Source of the DNA: Blepharisma japonicum
Lineage: Eukaryota > Ciliophora > Heterotrichea > Heterotrichida > Blepharismidae
DNA: 64,000 bases
Reading direction: 5' to 3'
Assembly: GCA_949751835.1 (NCBI GenBank)
Contig: CATKHK010000065.1
Coordinates: forward strand, 62,001 to 126,000
Below the pieces are notes generated by a model. The model was not told where the DNA came from. It saw nothing but the letters and a program-made list of their open reading frames with translations, and did not search any database. Made by a program: the position numbers and the translations under genes. Numbering within the stretch: the first letter of the stretch is position 1; each line of letters begins with the position of its first letter. Shown here in pieces: positions 12,301-24,600 of this stretch.

Positions 12301-14389
12301 AGATGTCCCAAGCTCTATAAAGCTCGAGTTAGGATATTATTTAAAAGGGAGACACAGCAAAGAGATTCTTATAGGGAACATGATTTTTTCAGATTTTATC
12401 CCAGGGAAATCATTTGGAGACAACACAGTTTATTCATTTACATTTAGTTTTTCAGCTTTATCATGGATAGATACATTTGATTATAACGGATTTGCAACGA
12501 ATGAATATGTATGGCTGCTATTTTTAGCCACACTAGGAGTTCTCTCATCAATTTCTGTGTGTTTGTTGTTACCATCACTAATATGGTGTCCAGCATCTCG
12601 TAAAATTCGCGGAATCTTATATATAAAAGACCAAATATTAAACTCAATCGCTGGCTTTGCTATAATTGCAGCCCCTCTGTCTATAGAGATGTTTGTGCTA
12701 TGGTCGTTTTTTGTATGGGGAGGAGTTTTGAACTATGAATTAGGTAGTTTTCAAGATAAAATTCCTATAACAAACTCAGATGATGATCGAATTACAACAT
12801 ATCAAGCAGGTAGACTTGGAACTTGCTTTATATTGCTAGGACTTGCGCTCGTTAAATGGGGAACTGATTTTTTAATCCCTCCTAATGTACAAACAGGCTT
12901 TTCTTATCAAGCAGAAATACAGAAATACAAAGAAGTCGAAGAACTGTCAAGAAGGCAAGGACAAATTGTAGGCTATACTGTTCTTACAGCTATTATTGGG
13001 GTTATTTTAGTTTCTGTCTCAGACAGCCCAGTTTTCCAAAGCTATTATTTTTTAATACTCCCAGCTTTGAAAATTGTCGAATATTTGTTTGGGCTGATGG
13101 CTTTAAGAAGTGTAAAAGAGCAGCTTTATTCAATGCCAATTAGACTTGGGATGAAAATATCAATCTATACTATGATGCTTGGTCTTGAAAAACTTTCTGA
13201 AATGTTAATAGCATTTGTGATTATTTTTGTGATGAGAATACTTGAAGAAAGCGTTTTTGTTAAATTTCACCATATGTATATATTAAGCTACCTAAGCAAA
13301 GGATTTGAGAAAAGTAGCGAATTAAGAGCAAAAGATAAAAGATCAAGAAGGAAGTTTATTAATGCAATAGCAGAATTAGGGGATAAGTCAATGAATGTTA
13401 TGAATTCGTGGGTATTTCCATACTCTGTTTTGTTTATATATGCATTTTACCAATTTACTGCTTATTCTATGATACAAATCCACTATCTTTATTTTTTTAT
13501 TTTTGTTATGTTTTTCGCAGCATTAGAGCCAGTAGTCCAGATCCTGATTAATTATTTAAGAATTTTATCAGATAGAACATATTTTTGTCCAGAGATTCAT
13601 GAATATGCTGATGTTAATTTTAGGCAAAGAATGTCTACCTGGTCTTTAAGCTTGATAAAAATTCATGACGAATCCTTAGATCTGCCTAAGCAAGTAGAAA
13701 AATTATTTTGTACTGGGTTTAGTGGCCAATTATATATAATTCTTGCTATTTTTAGCCTTGGTATTTTTATGTTTACTATGGGACTTAAATTTATAAGCTT
13801 CAACAGTTTTTCTCCATTTCTTGACTACTGGATGTTTTTATATGGATTATTTGCGTACGTCACAAGTTTCATTTTAAGGACTTTTATCCATCGAGTGGGA
13901 ATCAGATTTGCATGGAAAATATCTAAATTAAACAAACTCTACCAAAAGGATGCAAGAGGGGAAATTATAAGATCAAGAGAAGATTATATTCAAGATAGAT
14001 TTATGAAAGCTTCTTTGGATAATAATTTAAGAGAAGAATATACTGACCAAGAAATAGGGATTGGAGAAACCAGTGAAGAGATCATTAAACTTATAAAGGA
14101 TTGCTCAAATCGGTCATTATTAAGCTACAAAATAGGAGAGAGAATGAACAAGTTTGATTTTATAAATAGAGTTGACAAGGAAAGAATTTTTGGTAGCTTT
14201 ATGAGAAGAGCCGATGCATTTTCATCAGCCTTTTTGAGAGATAGGATTAATAATGTCTCAGACCCAGTTTATAAGATTTCATTGATAACAGCTCAAAGAT
14301 TAAAAGAAAACAAAAGTCTCCCGAAATTTCCTACAGAATTAGTATATGATTGGAAGGAGGCAGATGATTTAAACAATCAAGAAATGTAA
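3347..14389 (+). CDS. Giant cysteine-rich multi-domain membrane protein (3,680 aa)
   Basis: One frame runs from ATG 3347 to TAA 14387-14389 with no frame change. It is broken only by TGA codons (more than twenty), read as Trp. The start encodes a signal peptide, MKIFLFLWWIVLQISYA, whose WW is TGATGA. Residues ~60-1640 are Ser/Thr-rich beta-repeat ectodomain with recurrent G-x-I-x-W-x-P motifs (GLITWPSP, GLISWTPSDYYGG, GVLKWTPI, LSWTPTDSD), as in dystroglycan-type cadherin/He_PIG modules. Residues ~1675-1740 resemble an IPT/TIG domain (LNILGYNFGNSPPNVWVG). Residues ~1945-2620 are a GCC2/GCC3 (ephrin-receptor-like) Cys-rich array (CPAGYYCP repeats). After a ~400-residue extracellular stretch come about ten hydrophobic segments (~3050-3520) and a charged cytoplasmic tail. 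Known relatives are uncharacterised ciliate GCC2/GCC3 proteins. A surface receptor or adhesion role is inferred. No intron was needed. Confidence 0.9.
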
Positions 14390-14622
14390 AATTATTTAAT
14401 TTTAGATGTTTTCTCCCATCTTTGATAGAAAAATAATTTCTTTTCTTGAGAATTAGTCAACAATAATAAAGAGAAAGTTTTATATAAATGGACTATTTAA
14501 TTATCTTTAAGAGAAATAAATTAATGACTTTTTATTTTTATCTTAGAATAAAGAAAATTAAAAGTCTATATCTCAAACTTTAATTATTAAATAATTTTTA
14601 AATGAGATATAAATAGCAAAGA

Positions 14623-15168
14623 ATGCAGGAATATAAGATAATTAATGGAATCAGAGGAAGAAATTTTAAGAGATCTCAACTTGAGCCAATAAAATGTAGA
14701 CCAAGCTATAATTCCTACTTATCAGCACAAAACTCATCAAAGTTTTTTATGTATGATAGTCAAAGTTCTGATGAAATGGAAGGAAATGAAACAATAGCCC
14801 ATGGAATTAAGGTTGTTATTAAAACTCCTACAGAGTTTTCTGTTAATTCTAGTTATAACGACTTGAGCTTTAAAAATCCTTCAAATTACTCAGCAAAACA
14901 TACTAGTAAAAGTCTTGAGAGATTTACTAATAATTTTAGCAGGATAAAAAAGGCAAAGATTATTTCGGTATATAGTCAAAAAAACCTAACGAAAGAAAAT
15001 AAGATAAAATTGCCTCCAATACAAATAGAGCATAATTTTCTAAAACACTCAAAAAAATCAAAGAAAAAAACTTTAAAAGCAAGTGTTGTAAATATGCAAG
15101 AGTTATTTTCGGCTGCCTCAATGCAAAGTCATAAAAGTAGAGGACATAATAACGAGTTTTTTATGTAA
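14623..15168 (+). CDS. Small basic Ser/Lys-rich hypothetical protein
   Basis: A 181-aa protein, ATG 14623 to TAA, without TGA. It is rich in Ser, Asn and Lys (SKKSKKKTLKASVVNMQELF near the C terminus), looks mostly disordered, and has no recognised domain, signal peptide or membrane segment. It lies 233 bp after the giant gene on the same strand. Codon use and composition resemble the other genes here, so it is probably real, but its function is unknown. Confidence 0.6.
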   Translation: MQEYKIINGIRGRNFKRSQLEPIKCRPSYNSYLSAQNSSKFFMYDSQSSDEMEGNETIAHGIKVVIKTPTEFSVNSSYNDLSFKNPSNYSAKHTSKSLERFTNNFSRIKKAKIISVYSQKNLTKENKIKLPPIQIEHNFLKHSKKSKKKTLKASVVNMQELFSAASMQSHKSRGHNNEFFM

Positions 15169-15526
15169 TTTTTTATAGTTTTCTTTTGCACTTGTGCTAG
15201 ATATAAAATAAAAAATTTAATAAAATTTCATAGATTGAATATTTTCTTAAAATTCAAGTCACAATTAAAATTTCTTTGAATGCTAATTCTCGAGATTCAT
15301 GTTTGCTAATCCCATTTTTTGATTGAAAATACCGCAAATTGCATATATTAAAATCTGGTGCCATTATAATTCATTTAAAAATGTTGTTAGTCCGTTTTTT
15401 TATTAAATTCTTGAGATAGCAATGCTCATGCCACTCAAGACATAAGCACTTTAATACCTCAAAGTTATTTATTTTATTATAAAATAATCGGCTTAAAAAT
15501 ATATCTTATTTATTATTAAAAACATC
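15169..15526. other. Intergenic, AT-rich
   Basis: Nothing recognisable; frequent stops in all frames. It presumably holds the 3' end of the upstream gene and the promoter of the coiled-coil gene at 15527. Confidence 0.5.
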
Positions 15527-18010
15527 ATGCAGAATAACTTCCCAGCCCCTCTAGGTGAAATGATAAACTTTAGAATTGATACCTCCAAGCTTCAATCGAA
15601 TTTAGATTATTTGCATAACTCAATTGTAAGCACGAAAAAAGAGATTGACACTTCAAACTCTCATTTTCAATCAGATCTAGCTGGTATTCATTCAGAAATA
15701 GATGAATTGAAAAAACTTGAACCGAAAATTGCTAGCTTTAGCGATCATATTAGTGAATCTGAAAATTTAAAAAGAAGAATTGATGCCTGAGATGACAGAT
15801 TTAAGAGCTTAGAAGAAAAGATCTTTAATGTCCAGTACGAGGCCAATGCAAATTTAAAAGAATTGTCAAATACAATAGAAATCACTATTAATAGTACAAA
15901 GAACGATTTGGAAAATACAATAAATGACATCAGGCAAGATTTTGAAGAAAGTTTCTCAAAGAAGCTGGGATTGATAGAAAAAACAAATTCTGAGAAATTT
16001 GAAAGGCTTGAAAATATTCTCAACTATGAGCTTAAGAGGAGATGCACTCTAAAAAAAGTAAAAAAGCTTATAAAAACAGAATTACTTAAAAATCCACAAA
16101 CAGCGCAAAATTCTATTATGAATAATAAAGAAACTGAAGAGGGTGGAAAAAAAGATGAAAAAGATGAAGATAGCGTGGACGACTACAACTTGAATGAGAT
16201 ATTTCTTAGACTTAATAACATAGAAAAAAGGATGAGCGCTGAACGACAACAAGTAGCAGTTTTTTCTCAAAAATCTGAAGAAATTCCCCAAACAGATGCA
16301 GTGCCTGACAAATCTGAGTTATTGAACGAATTTCAATTGAAATTTATCAGAATTGTAGGTGAAATTAATCAATTAAAAGAAATTTTAAATTCGATTCCAA
16401 ATAAGCCGGCTGAACAAAATCCTGAGTTATCAGTATCAACAGAAGGCTTTAATTCATTTGAAATTCTTGATAAAAAAATTTTATCAATGGAAACTTCCTA
16501 TTCCAGAACTATCGAAAACCTCAAAAGCCAAATTGAAAATATGAAATATGCTCCAAGCTTAGACAAGCGAAAGCAGAGTATTTCAGTGAAAAGCATCCAT
16601 GACTTAAATAATCTAGAGCAAAACATATCTGCCCACATAGAATCTACAACTGAGCAAATATATAAAGAAATTAATTCTATAAAGTCAGAAATTTTGACAA
16701 TACAGAACAATTTGACCTTAAAAGTATTCAGGGCAGAACTAGAAGAAATTATTGAAAAATTAAATAAACAGAAATCTAGATTAGTACAAAAGGTAGAAAC
16801 TCCTAAAAATAATGATAATGTCGGGTTTGATTTTAAATCTCTGGAAACCAGAGTTAACTCTATGTGAATTAGCCTTGAAAAAGTCCATAAAATGGAAGAA
16901 GCTTTTCAAAAAGTAATTAATGACAATCTTGATGTAAAAATACATAAATTTGATGAGAAATTAGACAGCCAGTATAAGGAATTAACAGAAAAAATGCAGG
17001 AGCTACAGAGGTTTTGTGTAGCTGAAACTGGAGACAAAGCAGATCAGATTGATATTTTTATAGAAAAAGTGCAGATGATTGAAGAAGAAATAAGAATGGT
17101 AAAAGCTCATAGAAGGCCAACAGTACAGTTACAACCAATCGAAAGCCAAAATATAGGAAATGAGAAACAAGAAGAAGAGGAAGAAGAAGAATCGGATAAG
17201 TCTTTAGATAGCAGCTTCCAATATAAAACCCTTACAAGTCAGATAAAAGTTCAAGATGCATATATAAAGCAAGCTAATTCTAACATACAAAAGCTTACAT
17301 TAGATGTAAAACGAATTCAAGAAATTATTGATAAAAACCAAGAAGACGGCCTAAACGCTTACTTAAACCAGCTAGAAGAGCTAAAAACTAACCTTTCAGA
17401 AGTAATGATAAAAGTCCAAGAAGGTTCCAGACTAAACCAAAGAGATTTTTCAATGCTTACTGATCTATACCAAATAGTTGAAGGCAAAGGAAACAAAGAT
17501 GAAATTTTGGAAAAAGTGGATAGAAGAGAGCTGAAACAAGCTTACTGGAACTTATCAAAAAAAGTGAATTTTATATAGATTGATAGTGTTCAAGGAGAGC
17601 TTAAAACTATTGAAGAATCCAAACATAGAGTTGTAGCAAAAATAGATAAACCGACATTGTTTAAACAGAAAGATAATAACGAATGTTTAGCTTGTGGACA
17701 AAATATTCCAGCTCCTTCTTATAGTGCCAGAGAATGGACAAACACTGGCAGTTTTCCTGCACTAACCCACTCAAGAGTATTTTTTAGTTAGTTTGGGCCT
17801 GGGTTTTCAAAGATTTTGCCTATGGTTCATGCCTCAAGTGAAGCGTTTATCAATCTTCATCTGAAATCAAAATCTGAACTACCTTTTCCAGTAATAAAAC
17901 CAATTGAAAAAAGCATCGATAACAGCTTTAAAGCACTATCAAGCACCCGCTCTAACAAAACCTCATCAAGAGCTGCTAGAATATCTACCACTATTAGCAA
18001 AGATAGATAA
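15527..18010 (+). CDS. Long coiled-coil protein with DUF4795-like C terminus; two 15-nt introns
   Basis: Exons are 15527-17563, 17579-17776 and 17792-18010 (817 aa). The introns are GTGAATTTTATATAG and GTATTTTTTAGTTAG. Each is exactly 15 nt and would add an in-frame TAG if retained. Two TGA codons (near 15788 and 16865) are read as Trp. The protein is nearly all coiled coil with acidic low-complexity inserts (EEEEEESDKSLDSS). After the first intron comes RVVAKIDKPTLFKQKDNNEC then CLACGQNI, which resembles the DUF4795 domain of QRICH2/C16orf96, proteins known from sperm flagella. The tail is basic and Ser-rich. A structural ciliary role is inferred. Its 3' end converges with the next gene, with 23 bp between stop codons. 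Confidence 0.82.
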
Positions 18011-18033
18011 TTTTATAAATATTAATTATAAAT

Positions 18034-21000
18034 TTAATATATAAGCGGAAGTTTGTAAGGAGCTCTTGCTGAAAGTCCTCCTGGGTTACGGACATCCTCA
18101 TCTTCTTGTTTTTCTATTTTTTGAGTAGAATAAAATTTTTGTTCTTTTGAAATGTTTAATTGATATTTAGGCATTAAAGAAACTTTTGTTTGAGGCTGAG
18201 GAGTAGTAGACATCAGGACAGATTTGGAAAAAGGTGAATTAGTGGTTTTTTTGATTGACCTTAAGGAAGGGGTTACTGTTCTTTTACTTTTGAACTGTAA
18301 TTCAGAATGCTGCTTTGGTGTAATTAATTTAGGTTGACTTATAGTTACATATTTTATATTTTTTGCTAAATTGTACCATATCTCTTTATAATCCTCACAA
18401 TTTTTAAAATTTTTCCCTAAATTTTTAGCCATGTATTTTAATACTGATTGCATTAGCCGACGTCATTTTCCTATTGGCTGCTGCTCTTTAGTCAAGTAGT
18501 AATGAATAATAAAGGCAAGTTTATAAATATTGTGCTGCTTAAGGAGTAGAATAACTTCATACGCACGCTCAGCATATTGATCTGTCGCTATGAAGTTGCA
18601 TAAATAATTAGTAATTGCATCTTTTCTTCTTTCACTAACACGCCTATTTATAATTTTTTCTCATATATTATCACATTCATCTTCTTCAGGCATAGCGTTT
18701 AATTTCTGAATCTGCTTATCAAATTCAAGCCCATATTTTTCAGCAGCATAAAATACTCTCTTTGTATATTCCTTAGCCAGAGGAGAAGAGTTTTGAGCCA
18801 AAACGCTTTGTCTGGCAGTGTAATATTTGGTTAAGCTTTGTATGTAGAATAATTTCCCAAACGCTGATTTCTGTTCAAACTTTAAATTACTATCTTCAGC
18901 ATCTTTAGTCCCTTGCTCTTTTTGAGAGGCTTTGTAGTTTCTTAAAATATCTAAATCGATTTCTGTTTGAGTAGATTGGTTTTCTTTTTTTTCAAAATAT
19001 TTGGATATTGCAGTAAGGATTAAATCTTTGACATTCATATTATCTTTGACTTCCAGTCTTAAAAAATCTTTAAATCCTGAGGCTTTAGGAAGATTTTTAT
19101 TTTCCAAAAGATCAGAAGATATGATGTTGATTATTTTCCCTTCAAATGATTGTGGATGATACTTATACTTGATTTTTAAATTTTTGTTTATATTAACATT
19201 TTGTATCACAATTTCTCCTTTATCATTTTTTACAACTTGTGTTATTATTCTTTTGTTTTGTTTTTCGTTCCTTATACCTTCTTTTCCATTGGTAATCTCA
19301 ATGCTATCGCTGTAGTTTTCATCAGAATCACTTTTAATTTCATCATTATCGCTCAATTCAGTTCCTAAATATCGAATTTCTTCTTCATTCTCATATTTAT
19401 TTTCCTCATTATTTGAATAATTTTCATAAAAATTTTCTTGAGTTTGATATTTATTTTGCTGGTCCAAAAACCGTTCTGTATGCATTGTAGAAGGACTCTC
19501 ATTCGTATAAGATATGTCTCGCTTTAAAATTTCTTGAGATTTTTTTGTCTCTTCCACAGATAATTTAGCAGATGTGTTAAGTTTTGGAACAATAGAAGGT
19601 TTATTATGATGATTAGCTTTGGATTTGCCCGTAGACTTATCCCTTGTGGCATCATCTTCGATTTTTTTTGAAATTGCTTCATAAGTTTCTCTTCCTTTTG
19701 GAGTACTTAAATTTGTATTCAAGGGCTCATATTTTGGTAAGTATTCTTTTATTCTTGAAACTTTCTCGCTTTTATCACTTTTTTCGCCTCCGTTACCCAA
19801 CTCAGGGATTATTTGTGCAAGACTTTCGATATCTTGTATATCAGCAATTCGTTCATTTTGAGGCGTTTTTACCCTTCTTCTTAAAGACTTTTTCCTATTT
19901 TTCTTAGGCGACTTGCTTTTTTGGAGCATGAGGTAATGCTCTTGCTCTATTAATTCCTGTAAATTTGCTATTTTTTCGTATCTTTGCCTTTCACCATCAG
20001 TTATGATATTATCTATTCTCAACTCGTTCAAAATTTTAGTTACTCTCATGCGAGTTGCTTCTTCATTTGTGGCAAGAGAAAGGATACCTAAAGATTCTCT
20101 GACATCATACAGCCTTTTTATTAAAAATTCTTGCAATGGGCTTTCAAGAACATCGCCTTCTAAAAATAATTTTTCCAGCACATCATATCTTTCCTCAGCG
20201 ACGCACATCTTGCATTTTTCTTTATGGTCATTTATTAACCTCGATTTATCTATAAGCAAAAGAAAGCAGGTTGTCAACATTTTCATTTTCGAGAAATTAT
20301 ATGAATTTTGCTGTTCTAAATTCCTTAGTGTTTGAAAAGCAGTTTTAAGTTTCCCATCCAAGCCTTTAATTATTTTTTCAGCCTGTGTTAGCTTTTTTTC
20401 CAAGATTCTCTTAACCGACAAGATTTCTTTATATTTCGTTCCCATCGATTCTAAATCAATCCCTTCATCTGCAATTATTCTCGCAATTTCAGATTCTTCT
20501 TTCACATAGTTTTCATTTTGTATTGAATATTCATCTTCCAAAGTCATAGCAACTCTGTCAATATCCATTCTATATTTCTCTCAATTTTCTTCAATAGTTT
20601 TTTCAAGTCTATCTATTTTCACACCAGCTTTTTCTTTAATCCAGTTAAATTTTTGCATGTACTTTGTGTCAACTCTGTTGAATTTGTACTCATATTTTTT
20701 GACTTCTTCTTTTAACAACTTCTCAAGCTCCATATGCCTAGATCAAGCTTCGTTGCTAATTTCCTGAAACTCACCCATGGTTATCGGTTGAATTTTGGTG
20801 ATTTCAGTTAATAAAGATACAATACGGTCGTTATGGAATGATCCTTTTTTGTTATTCTCGTTGGGATTTTTCTCAGCTTCTGATTCATCTTTTATAGACT
20901 CTTTTGCTATCATAGTTTTCAATGAGGCCACTTGCTGCTGGATTAGTCTGTAGTTGTTTAAGAAAAGACTTCCTGATCTTTCTATGAAAATTTGTTGTTC

Positions 21001-21252
21001 TAATTCGGCCTCATCAATTTTTTTGTTTTTTATTTGGGTTTTTCTTCTTTGAAACTTCGCGATTTCCCCACTCATATAGGGATAAAGCTTGACAAATGCA
21101 CTTAAAATGATTTTCTGGGCTTTTTTTTCCTTGAGGATTCGTTCTGCAATTTCTCTTGGGATGTTACTTTTGAAATTTTGATTCAGTTTTCCTTCGTTTA
21201 GGATAGAAGCAACAAAATATTCTGTTACTCCAATTTTTAGGTCATCACTCAT
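18034..21252 (-). CDS. Large charged coiled-coil hypothetical protein (1,072 aa)
   Basis: A single minus-strand frame runs from ATG 21252 (MSDDLKIGVTEYFVASILNE) to TAA 18036-18034, joined through in-frame TGA codons (at 20745, 18663 and 18465, among others), and is open throughout. Residues ~1-170 are helical; residues ~230-400 are coiled coil (KILSVKRILEKKLTQAEKI-type heptads with CKMCVAEERYD). A long acidic/Ser/Asn region follows (ELSDNDEIKSDSDENYSDS), then a helical C-terminal third including YFEKKENQSTQTEIDLD. No catalytic domain was recognised. Its start lies only 20 bp from the glutaredoxin stop. Function unknown; a cytoskeletal or scaffold protein is a guess. Confidence 0.8.
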
Positions 21253-21272
21253 AACAATATTTTTATTTAATT

Positions 21273-21629
21273 TTAGAGCTCATTAATTATATCGTAATAA
21301 TCTAAGCCAATTCTCATAAAATGCTTTTGAACTGTGCCTTGTCTAACACCTTGCAGTAACTCTGAATATCCTCCTATATGTACTCCTCCTATAAAAATAT
21401 TAGGCACAGTTTCTTGATTGGTAATTTCTTTTAACGCTTGCCAATATTCATTACCTTTAGGATGATTATTCAGTTCAAGTATATGTGGGGTTACTCTCAT
21501 CCTCTCTAATAAGGATTTAGCTCTTTTACAATAAGGACAATATGTAGTACTAAACATAACGCATTTATGACTGTGAATTATCTCTTCTACCTCGGACCTA
21601 TACGGTGAAGGCGACTGTGAACCTCCCAT
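21273..21629 (-). CDS. Dithiol glutaredoxin (CPYC)
   Basis: A 118-aa protein with the canonical glutaredoxin signatures: active site TTYCPYCKRAK (Cys 31 and Cys 34), the cis-proline segment ETVPNIFIGG, and the glutathione-binding GG in HIGGYSELLQG. Glutaredoxins use glutathione to reduce protein disulfides and mixed disulfides; two active-site cysteines permit the dithiol mechanism. The N terminus MGGSQS fits the N-myristoylation pattern (Gly2, Ser6), so membrane attachment is possible but unproven. Length is normal for the family with a ~15-residue extension. It sits between two minus-strand genes with 20-21 bp on each side, so its promoter and polyadenylation signals must overlap neighbouring transcripts or be very short. 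Confidence 0.93.
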   Translation of the reverse strand: MGGSQSPSPYRSEVEEIIHSHKCVMFSTTYCPYCKRAKSLLERMRVTPHILELNNHPKGNEYWQALKEITNQETVPNIFIGGVHIGGYSELLQGVRQGTVQKHFMRIGLDYYDIINEL

Positions 21630-21650
21630 ATTATTATTAAAATATATAAA

Positions 21651-24600
21651 TTAGTCTATTTCAGAGGAATAAGCAGGAGCTGTATGTCTCGTAAGGTACT
21701 CGCCTTGGCTGTTTTCTGATTGGGATAAGTTAAAGCTTTCTTCAGAATTTTCTGATGAAGAACTGTAGTTAGGATTCATGCGAACTGGGAGAGGAGGAGT
21801 TTGTTTCGAGCTTTGACTAGACTGATAACTTGAATGGTAGCTTGAACTCATGCTAGAATATTTGTTTCCTGACGATGAAGAGTTGGAGTAGCTTTGATGG
21901 CCACTGTATCCTTGATCAGAGTTTACTCGTTTTTGAGTAATATCGTTTGCTTTTGATAAGTAATCATTGTATCCTTTCTCTCCTTCTGCTACAGGTTGAG
22001 CATAGTCTACAGAGTCACTGAGGCGTTTTTCAGTATCATGAAGAACTTTTTCAAAAATATTTTTCTCTCTAAGTTCTTTTTCCTTAAACAGAATTTGCTG
22101 CTCAAGTTGCTTTTCAGCTCTTCTTTCTATTTCCAGCTTAAGTATTTCTTCTTGTAGCTTCTTTTCTTCCATCAGTGATTTCTGCTCTTGTTCTTTTCTA
22201 ATCGTAATTAATTTTTCTTCAGCTTCTCTTTGTGAATTTTCATTTTCTATCTCTAGCATAGCTTTTTGCTGCTTTAATCTTTCGTTTAGTTGGTTTTCCC
22301 TTTCCTGAATAATAATTTCAAATCTTTCTTTAGCTCTTCTTAGCTCATTTTCTTGCTCATATTGTTGCAGCTCATTAAGGTTTGCTTCTTCTTTTTTCTT
22401 CAAAATTTTGAGATGTCTTTGGTAATCTTGATTAAATTCCTCATTTCTATGCAGCTCATCTTCTGCTAAATGTCTGAGTTTTCTTTCTTTTTCTAGGTCT
22501 AAGATTTTTATTTCCCTTTCAAGCTCTTCAACCCTTCTACTTATGGCGTTTTTAGATAAGAGTTTTTGGTTATCTTCAAGCTCTTTTTCATCTTTTTGCA
22601 AGTTTTCTCTTGCTAATTGTGAAATTTTTCTTTCCTGCTCTTCTAAAGCCCATTTTGCTTGCAATAAGCGATCTTTTAAGTCGACTTCTCTATCATAGAA
22701 CAGGTCAGGGATTTTTGCTTTTTTAGATGACTCTTCAGTTTCTCTTGCTTTAAGAAGTTCAAGAAGTCTTTGGGTTGCCCGATATTCAAGGACATTAAGT
22801 GCTTCTTCTTCCATCAAGTTCTGCTGATAATAATCTTGCCGATTTTTATTAAATTCAATATCGCCATGCAATTTTTCTAATAGTGCTGCACGTCTATTTT
22901 TCTGTCGATCCACATAACTTTTGCCTTCTTCTTCAATTCTTTCTATTTGGCGAAGTCTTTTTTCTCTAGCCTCTCTGTCATTTTGTTTCATTACTTCCAA
23001 TCTCTCTTTTTCTTCAATTTTAAGCTGCTGAAATTTTTCTCTTTCTGCATTTATTGCAGCATGCGTTCTTTGCTGAAATTCATCTTCTTGTTCTTCGATA
23101 TTATCTAATCTTTTTTGTAGGCCTTCTTTGTATTCTTTTTCTTTGTTTTTAAATTCTTCTTCAGTTTTAATTTGCTCTGCAATGTCATCAATGGATTCAA
23201 CTACATATTTAGGATATCCTGTAAATAGAGGATACTGAATTGGAGTTAATGGCAATTTTACATTGAAAGCAACAACTGATGTTTTAGTGCCAGCGTTATC
23301 GAATAAATTGAAAACGTTTTTCATGAATTTTTTGACTTTTAATGGCCGCTTTGTGCTGAAGAAATTTATGAGCTCTTTTTTCTTTTTTAGAGCAAAAATC
23401 CTTTTTTTGTAGTACATGATATACATTGCAATCATATAAAGAGTAAGTTCGGGCTTGTCCCAGTCTGTAAATAAAAAGTCCACAATTTTTACCCAATCTC
23501 CATGCGGGACTACATCAAAAAGCCATGATTTTAATAGTGGCCAAGTAATCATGGATAAATCGCCCAATTTTTCTGACAGAAAATTATGCACTTGTGGATT
23601 ATTTGCCATTAATATATTATCAATGCTTTGCAAGCAAACTACAGGTGCATTAGGAAAGAATTCAAACCAATGCTGCGACCAATGCACAATTACTGACGCT
23701 ACAACTTCAAAGCAGCTTAAGTCATCTCCAGGATAAACTTTTCCAAATGGATGCACAAATTTTGGCAAATAATCAATCTCTCCAAAAAATGGGCTTCAAT
23801 AAGCCAATGCTGAGCAAATTTTTTCAGTTTTGTCATAATCATTGTGGCTTATATTTTTCATGTCTTTAAAAATATAAGAGAAATTAGGATGAGTTCCTCT
23901 GTCAGCTAATCCTTTAAATGCTTCTCGATTTCCAGGAGTTTGTAATAAAAACCTCCAAATCAAGCTTCTATGCTCCTCTGGGTATTCCCCATAGTAATGT
24001 AAAATTCTTCTAAGCTGGCAATGCTGAATTTTACAGTCGTGAGGGTCTAGTTTAGCTTGTTTAAACAAGTTAATAAAGAGTTCATGCTGACATTGAAGAG
24101 TTTCAGAATTAGAGCTTGAGGCTGAAGGAGTGGAAGAAATTGACATATTGGTCCCTATTTTAGTAAATAAAACGTCTTCTTTGGGGTGTAATGGAGGATT
24201 AGAATCAAGTTGGGGATGTATAAATGTCTCATTATACGTACACTTTGGTAGCTTAGCATACACTAAATCTTCTTCAAGTCCTATGGCTATTCGCTTATTC
24301 GCTAGTTTTATATACTTTTGAATCAAAAGGTTAGCATCATATACATTTACGACTCCATTCGACATCAAAAATAGTTTATCATTTATAATTTGAAAATCTG
24401 CTATAAAAAGTGTGGATGCTTGAAATTCTACTTTAATCTTGCATTCAACTGGGTCAATAAAATATAGTCTTCCGTTATTCGCACTTAAGACTATGAATTC
24501 TTTATAGCATTGGATTTTATTAAAATTTTTGACACCAGGAATAGGCCCAAAAGAGTATTCAAGTTTCTGTGGGGAATCAAGCCTCCACACTTTTATAGAT

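Noticed and set aside
3347-14389. Several separate genes suggested by TGA-bounded ORFs
   Set aside because: All segments share one frame and one domain sequence; TGA is Trp in this genome.
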